The translations under genes and the position numbers were made by a program. Shown here piece by piece: positions 34,099 to 36,969 of a stretch of 36,969 nt of DNA. The notes beneath the pieces are model-generated. The model made no database searches. It had not been told where the DNA came from and saw only the letters and a list, made by a program, of their open reading frames with translations. Each line of letters opens with the position of its first letter. Position 1 is the first letter of the stretch. This DNA comes from Paracoccaceae bacterium (lineage in GTDB: Bacteria > Pseudomonadota > Alphaproteobacteria > Rhodobacterales > Rhodobacteraceae). The DNA lies in contig DOOI01000171.1 in assembly GCA_003512825.1 (NCBI GenBank), positions 1 through 36,969 on the forward strand, in the 5' to 3' direction.

Positions 34099-34115
34099 TG
34101 GCGAATACTTCGCCA
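34099..34115. promoter_or_regulatory. palindrome upstream of the DUF1989 gene
   Basis: TGGCGAA-TAC-TTCGCCA has perfect 7-bp arms. It lies 36-52 bp before the DUF1989 start on the minus strand, where an operator or a leader hairpin would be expected. No known regulator motif is recognised. Confidence 0.4.
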
Positions 34116-34217
34116 TATTCTCTGACGCTTCTTTATTGTCCGGGCAAATGAAAACCGACCTCAGGTCTCGCTCTTGCATCTAGGTGTTTCTTGGGCAGTC
34201 TGCGGGAGAATAGGAGA

Positions 34218-34287
34218 GCGCCCCTCATTTTTGGATGAGGCGCAACGCCGGCACCGCCCTGCACCGCCTTCCACTCTTGGAAAGGCG
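34218..34287 (-). other. structured intergenic segment with two hairpins
   Basis: The 268-bp gap between the 57-residue gene and the DUF1989 gene shows no convincing reading frame. It holds CCTCAT/ATGAGG (34223-34228 and 34235-34240) with an outer GCG/CGC clamp, and CGCCTTCCA/TGGAAAGGCG (34265-34287, one bulge). It could be a terminator region of the small gene or an unrecognised small RNA; this is inference. Confidence 0.3.
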
Positions 34288-34331
34288 CGCACGGCAGGTC
34301 ATCTTCCCCGCACCAGTGGTCAAAGAATGGT

Positions 34332-34505
34332 CTAGAGTGGTTCCCAGTAAGCAAAGGCCTGCCACAATGGCTCGCGCTCTCGGCGCAAGATATCATCGCT
34401 ACCAAGGCTAGGTGCCTCCGGCTCATCACCGGGATGATACACCAATCCGCTCAGCCAGTCGGCTGGCACGGGATCGGCATCATAAACGTCGGAAAATATT
34501 GTCAT
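34332..34505 (-). CDS. hypothetical 57-residue acidic protein
   Basis: An ATG at 34505 with GGAG 7-8 bp upstream opens a 57-residue frame: MTIFSDVYDADPVPADWLSG, then Pro/Asp/Glu-rich sequence and ...WQAFAYWEPL. It is acidic, has no transmembrane helix or signal peptide, and no domain is recognised. It lies on the same strand as sdhB, the zinc-ribbon-like small protein and the DUF1989 gene. An overlapping 98-residue frame on the same strand has no better support. It could be a real small protein; the ribosome binding site is the main evidence. Confidence 0.45.
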   Translation of the reverse strand: MTIFSDVYDADPVPADWLSGLVYHPGDEPEAPSLGSDDILRREREPLWQAFAYWEPL

Positions 34506-34633
34506 GGAACGCTCCAAGGATTTGAGTGTTCCTCCCTAAGACGAGAAGCAACCTGCCTCAGGGGTTTTTTAAAGCGGCATCGCAACCATTACGGAAAAAA
34601 TATGCTGCGATGCAGCAATTTTCCGCCTACCGC

Positions 34634-34837
34634 TTAGCGTGGCCGAAAACACTGCCGGGGCACCTGCCCCTGATCCAGCCTTGCTTGCGCTCCGCAGGCC
34701 GAGCATCGCCAAGAAACCCCTTCTGCACTGATCGCCCCCTGTCGCCAGCGGCACAAGCGCGTCACCCCCGACCCTCGCCGCGTCCACCACAAAAACAACA
34801 GCACTCCAAATGCCAATATCGGGATCAATGCGATCAT
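34634..34837 (-). CDS. small membrane-anchored protein with zinc-ribbon-like cysteines
   Basis: A 67-residue protein from ATG 34837 (GGAG 7 bp upstream); an ATG at 34849 is also in frame. One N-terminal helix (MIALIPILAFGVLLFLWW) is followed by a basic RRGSGVTRLCRWRQ and then WRCSACGAQARLDQGQVPRQC. The CxxCGA...PxxC spacing looks like a half zinc ribbon. From memory similar small proteins occur in Rhodobacterales, with this layout of helix, RWR and CxxCGA. It sits just after the sdhB terminator on the same strand. Function unknown. Confidence 0.62.
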   Translation of the reverse strand: MIALIPILAFGVLLFLWWTRRGSGVTRLCRWRQGAISAEGVSWRCSACGAQARLDQGQVPRQCFRPR

Positions 34838-34854
34838 CGCAGTCTCCATGTAGC

Positions 34855-34887
34855 AAAAAAGGAGCGGGCCACCGCCCACTCCTTTTT
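34855..34887 (-). terminator. terminator after sdhB (bidirectional shape)
   Basis: GGAG-C-GGGC (34861-34869) pairs with GCCC-A-CTCC (34874-34882), one mismatch, loop CACC. It is flanked by AAAAAA (34855-34860) and TTTTT (34883-34887), so it works on either strand; for sdhB on the minus strand the T run is the complement of 34855-34860. Confidence 0.78.
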
Positions 34888-34943
34888 CTTCTTTAAATGT
34901 GCGGGGCAGCACCTGCGGCCTAGAGAGCAGCGCCCCTACTGCG

Positions 34944-35723
34944 TTAAACAGCCCGCTCCACCATCATCTTCTTGATCTCTGCAATCGCCTTGGCAGGGTT
35001 CAACCCCTTGGGGCAGGTCTTGGCACAGTTCATGATCGTGTGGCAGCGATAGAGTTTGAACGGATCTTCCAAATCGTCCAACCGCTCACCGGTCGCTTCG
35101 TCGCGGCTGTCGATAATCCAACGATAAGCATGCAAAAGCGCTGCCGGGCCAAGGTATTTGTCGCCGTTCCACCAATATGATGGGCACGACGTCGAACACG
35201 ACGCGCACATGACGCATTCATATAGCCCATCAAGCTTTTTGCGGTCCTCAATCGACTGGCGCCACTCTTTCGCAGGCCGATTTGTCTTGGTCTCCAACCA
35301 TGGCATGATCGACGCATGTTGCGCGTAGAAATGCGTCAGATCGGGGATCAAGTCCTTGATCACAGGCATATGCGGCAGCGGATAGATTTTGATATCGCCC
35401 TTGATCTCGTCTGTGCCGTAAATACAGGCCAAAGTGTTGCTGCCGTCGATATTCATCGCACAGGAGCCACAAATTCCCTCTCGGCATGAGCGCCGAAACG
35501 TCAGGGTCGGGTCTATCTCGGTCTTGATCTTGATCAGCACGTCCAAAACCATCGGGCCGCACTTGTCCATATCGACGAAATACGTGTCGAGCTGGGGGTT
35601 TTTACCATCGTCTGGGTTCCAGCGATAGATTTGCACCTTGCGAAGGGTCTTTGCGCCCTCCGGCTTGGGCCAAGTCTTGCCCGTGGTGATTTTGGAGTTC
35701 TTGGGAAGCGTGAACTGAACCAT
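34944..35723 (-). CDS. sdhB: succinate dehydrogenase iron-sulfur subunit
   Basis: A 259-residue subunit of complex II that passes electrons from FAD to ubiquinone. The [2Fe-2S] ligands are Cys80, Cys85, Cys88 and Cys100 ([16 protein letters not shown]...LAC). The [4Fe-4S] ligands are Cys170, Cys173, Cys176 ([14 protein letters not shown]) with the later Cys237. The [3Fe-4S] group involves Cys180, Cys227 and Cys233 ([16 protein letters not shown]). AAGGAGG precedes the ATG. The gene follows sdhA by 10 bp and ends before a strong terminator, so it closes the sdh operon. All cluster cysteines are present. Confidence 0.97.
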   Translation of the reverse strand: MVQFTLPKNSKITTGKTWPKPEGAKTLRKVQIYRWNPDDGKNPQLDTYFVDMDKCGPMVLDVLIKIKTEIDPTLTFRRSCREGICGSCAMNIDGSNTLACIYGTDEIKGDIKIYPLPHMPVIKDLIPDLTHFYAQHASIMPWLETKTNRPAKEWRQSIEDRKKLDGLYECVMCASCSTSCPSYWWNGDKYLGPAALLHAYRWIIDSRDEATGERLDDLEDPFKLYRCHTIMNCAKTCPKGLNPAKAIAEIKKMMVERAV

Positions 35724-35733
35724 GTCGTCCTCC

Positions 35734-36969
35734 TTAGAAGGTCCGCGCCTTGGGCGCGATCTTGGCCAGGCTGATGCCGCCCTCGGCTTCGTTGGTGAGT
35801 GGGTCTTTGATTACGGCGCGGTAGGTCAAGTCTACCTTGGCCCCATCCACACGCGAAATCGTGTGCACCCGCCACTTCTCATCATCGCGCGTAGAGAAAT
35901 CTTCATGCGCGTGTGCGCCGCGGCTCTCTTTGCGCGCCTCTGCTCCCACGATGGTCGCCAAGGCGTTAGGCATCAAGTTGGTCAGCTCCAGCGTCTCCAT
36001 CAGGTCGCTGTTCCAAACCAAGCTGCGGTCGGTGACCTTCAGGTCATCTGTCTTTCCTGCAATCGACGTCATTTTCTCGACGCCTTCCGCCAGCGTCTTC
36101 GACGTGCGGAAGACCGCCGCATCCGATTGCATCGCGCGTTGCATTTCCAGCCGCAATTCGGCGGTGCCAACAGTGCCCGCCGCATGGCGCAGCCCGTCGA
36201 AACGATCAAGCGACTTGTCGATTTGCGCCACCGGAGCTTTTGGCACAGCACGGCTCCGGTCGACAACCTGCCCTGCACGGATCGCAGCAGCCCGGCCAAA
36301 CACCACAAGGTCGATCAGCGAGTTGGAACCCAATCGATTTGCACCATGCACAGAGGCACAGCCAGCTTCACCCACAGCCATCAGACCCGGCACAATCGCA
36401 TTCGGATCTTTCGCCGTCGGGTTCAGCACTTCGCCCCAATAGTTGGTGGGAATGCCGCCCATGTTGTAATGCACTGTCGGCAATACTGGGATCGGCTCCT
36501 TGGTCACGTCGACGCCGGCGAAAATCTTGGCGCTCTCCGAAATCCCCGGCAGACGCTCCGCCAGAGCCTCTTTGGGCAAGTGCGACAAGTTTAGGTGGAT
36601 GTGATCCCCATGCTCGCCCACGCCACGCCCTTCACGAATTTCCATCGTCATACAGCGCGACACGTAATCACGCGGCGCAAGGTCTTTGTAGTGCGGCGCA
36701 TAACGCTCCATGAAACGCTCGCCCTCGGAGTTCGTCAGGTAGCCGCCTTCACCGCGCGCACCCTCGGTGATCAGGCAGCCCGAGCCATAGATCCCAGTCG
36801 GGTGAAACTGGACAAACTCCATGTCCTGAAGCGGCAGTCCAGCCCGTGCAACCATCCCGCCGCCGTCTCCGGTGCAGGTATGCGCGGATGTCGCCGAGAA
36901 GTAAGCGCGGCCATAACCGCCTGTCGCCAACACCACCATCTTGGCGTTGAACACATGCATCGTGCCATC
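35734..36969 (-). CDS. sdhA: succinate dehydrogenase flavoprotein subunit (5' end outside window)
   Basis: The frame runs off the right edge and gives 411 C-terminal residues; about 190 N-terminal residues, including the FAD-anchoring histidine, are missing. Visible are [38 protein letters not shown], the active-site region [17 protein letters not shown] and [18 protein letters not shown], all diagnostic of SdhA. It oxidises succinate to fumarate. The C-terminus has [12 protein letters not shown] and a normal end. It is followed by sdhB after 10 bp on the same strand. Confidence 0.97.
   Translation of the reverse strand, partial: DGTMHVFNAKMVVLATGGYGRAYFSATSAHTCTGDGGGMVARAGLPLQDMEFVQFHPTGIYGSGCLITEGARGEGGYLTNSEGERFMERYAPHYKDLAPRDYVSRCMTMEIREGRGVGEHGDHIHLNLSHLPKEALAERLPGISESAKIFAGVDVTKEPIPVLPTVHYNMGGIPTNYWGEVLNPTAKDPNAIVPGLMAVGEAGCASVHGANRLGSNSLIDLVVFGRAAAIRAGQVVDRSRAVPKAPVAQIDKSLDRFDGLRHAAGTVGTAELRLEMQRAMQSDAAVFRTSKTLAEGVEKMTSIAGKTDDLKVTDRSLVWNSDLMETLELTNLMPNALATIVGAEARKESRGAHAHEDFSTRDDEKWRVHTISRVDGAKVDLTYRAVIKDPLTNEAEGGISLAKIAPKARTF

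Noticed and set aside
34133..34429. 98-codon minus-strand frame overlapping the 57-residue small gene
   Set aside because: No ribosome binding site, no domain and composition typical of a chance frame; the shorter frame has a better start signal.

Overview
The window reads as chromosomal DNA of an alphaproteobacterium of the order Rhodobacterales (Roseobacter/Rhodobacter type). The signs are high GC content, an F0 ATP synthase operon atpI-atpB-atpE-atpX-atpF with separate b and b' subunits and no F1 genes beside it, phosphatidylcholine synthase (Pcs), CobC/CbiB of cobalamin synthesis, and regulatory words typical of the group (a TTAA-N7-TTAA CtrA-type box and ATTC-N8-GAAT SqrR/BigR-type operators). 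No tRNA, rRNA, CRISPR array, insertion sequence, prophage gene or integrase was seen. The genes are tightly packed and no stretch over 300 bp lacks a plausible gene.

Layout: 1-2.6 kb holds the 3' end of cobC, cbiB and a secreted lytic transglycosylase (+). 2.6-6.0 kb is smc (-), convergent with the transglycosylase and sharing its stop-codon bases; a DnaA-box word lies upstream of it. 6.2-9.2 kb holds a GNAT acetyltransferase, a small lipoprotein (-) behind a CtrA-type box, a ten-helix TsoY-like membrane protein behind two tandem SqrR/BigR-type operators, and a FadR/GntR-type regulator with its own palindrome. 9.3-12.0 kb is the F0 operon (-) with a promoter, two intercistronic hairpins and a terminator. 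12.2-15.2 kb (+) holds a secreted alpha/beta hydrolase translationally coupled to an ArsR regulator, then an exported trypsin-like protease. 15.2-16.9 kb (-) holds a LysR regulator and trpA. 16.9-18.4 kb (+) holds a repeat-like stem-loop element, a DNA alkyltransferase and an EamA transporter. 18.4-22.0 kb (-) holds pcs, an enolase-superfamily enzyme and a ThDP enzyme. 22.1-24.4 kb (+) holds an Asp/Glu-racemase-like protein, an inositol-monophosphatase-like protein and an SGNH hydrolase. 24.5-30.1 kb is tamA-tamB. 30.1-32.0 kb (-) holds a tyrosine-phosphatase-like protein and the MeaB GTPase. 32.1-33.2 kb (+) holds a GNAT protein and deoD. 33.2-34.8 kb (-) holds a DUF1989 protein and two small proteins. 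The window ends with sdhB and most of sdhA (-).

Most of this is core metabolism and envelope biology: ATP synthase, succinate dehydrogenase, TamAB outer-membrane assembly, SMC, B12, tryptophan and phosphatidylcholine synthesis. The most interesting locus is at 7.0-8.4 kb. A ten-helix membrane protein with a single cysteine, inside a helix before Pro-Gly, sits directly behind two well-matched copies of the sulfide/persulfide-responsive operator. This suggests a sulfur-responsive membrane protein whose substrate is not known. The second is the divergent ThDP enzyme/enolase-superfamily/racemase/IMPase/SGNH group at 19.2-24.4 kb, which resembles a small catabolic module with no obvious transporter.
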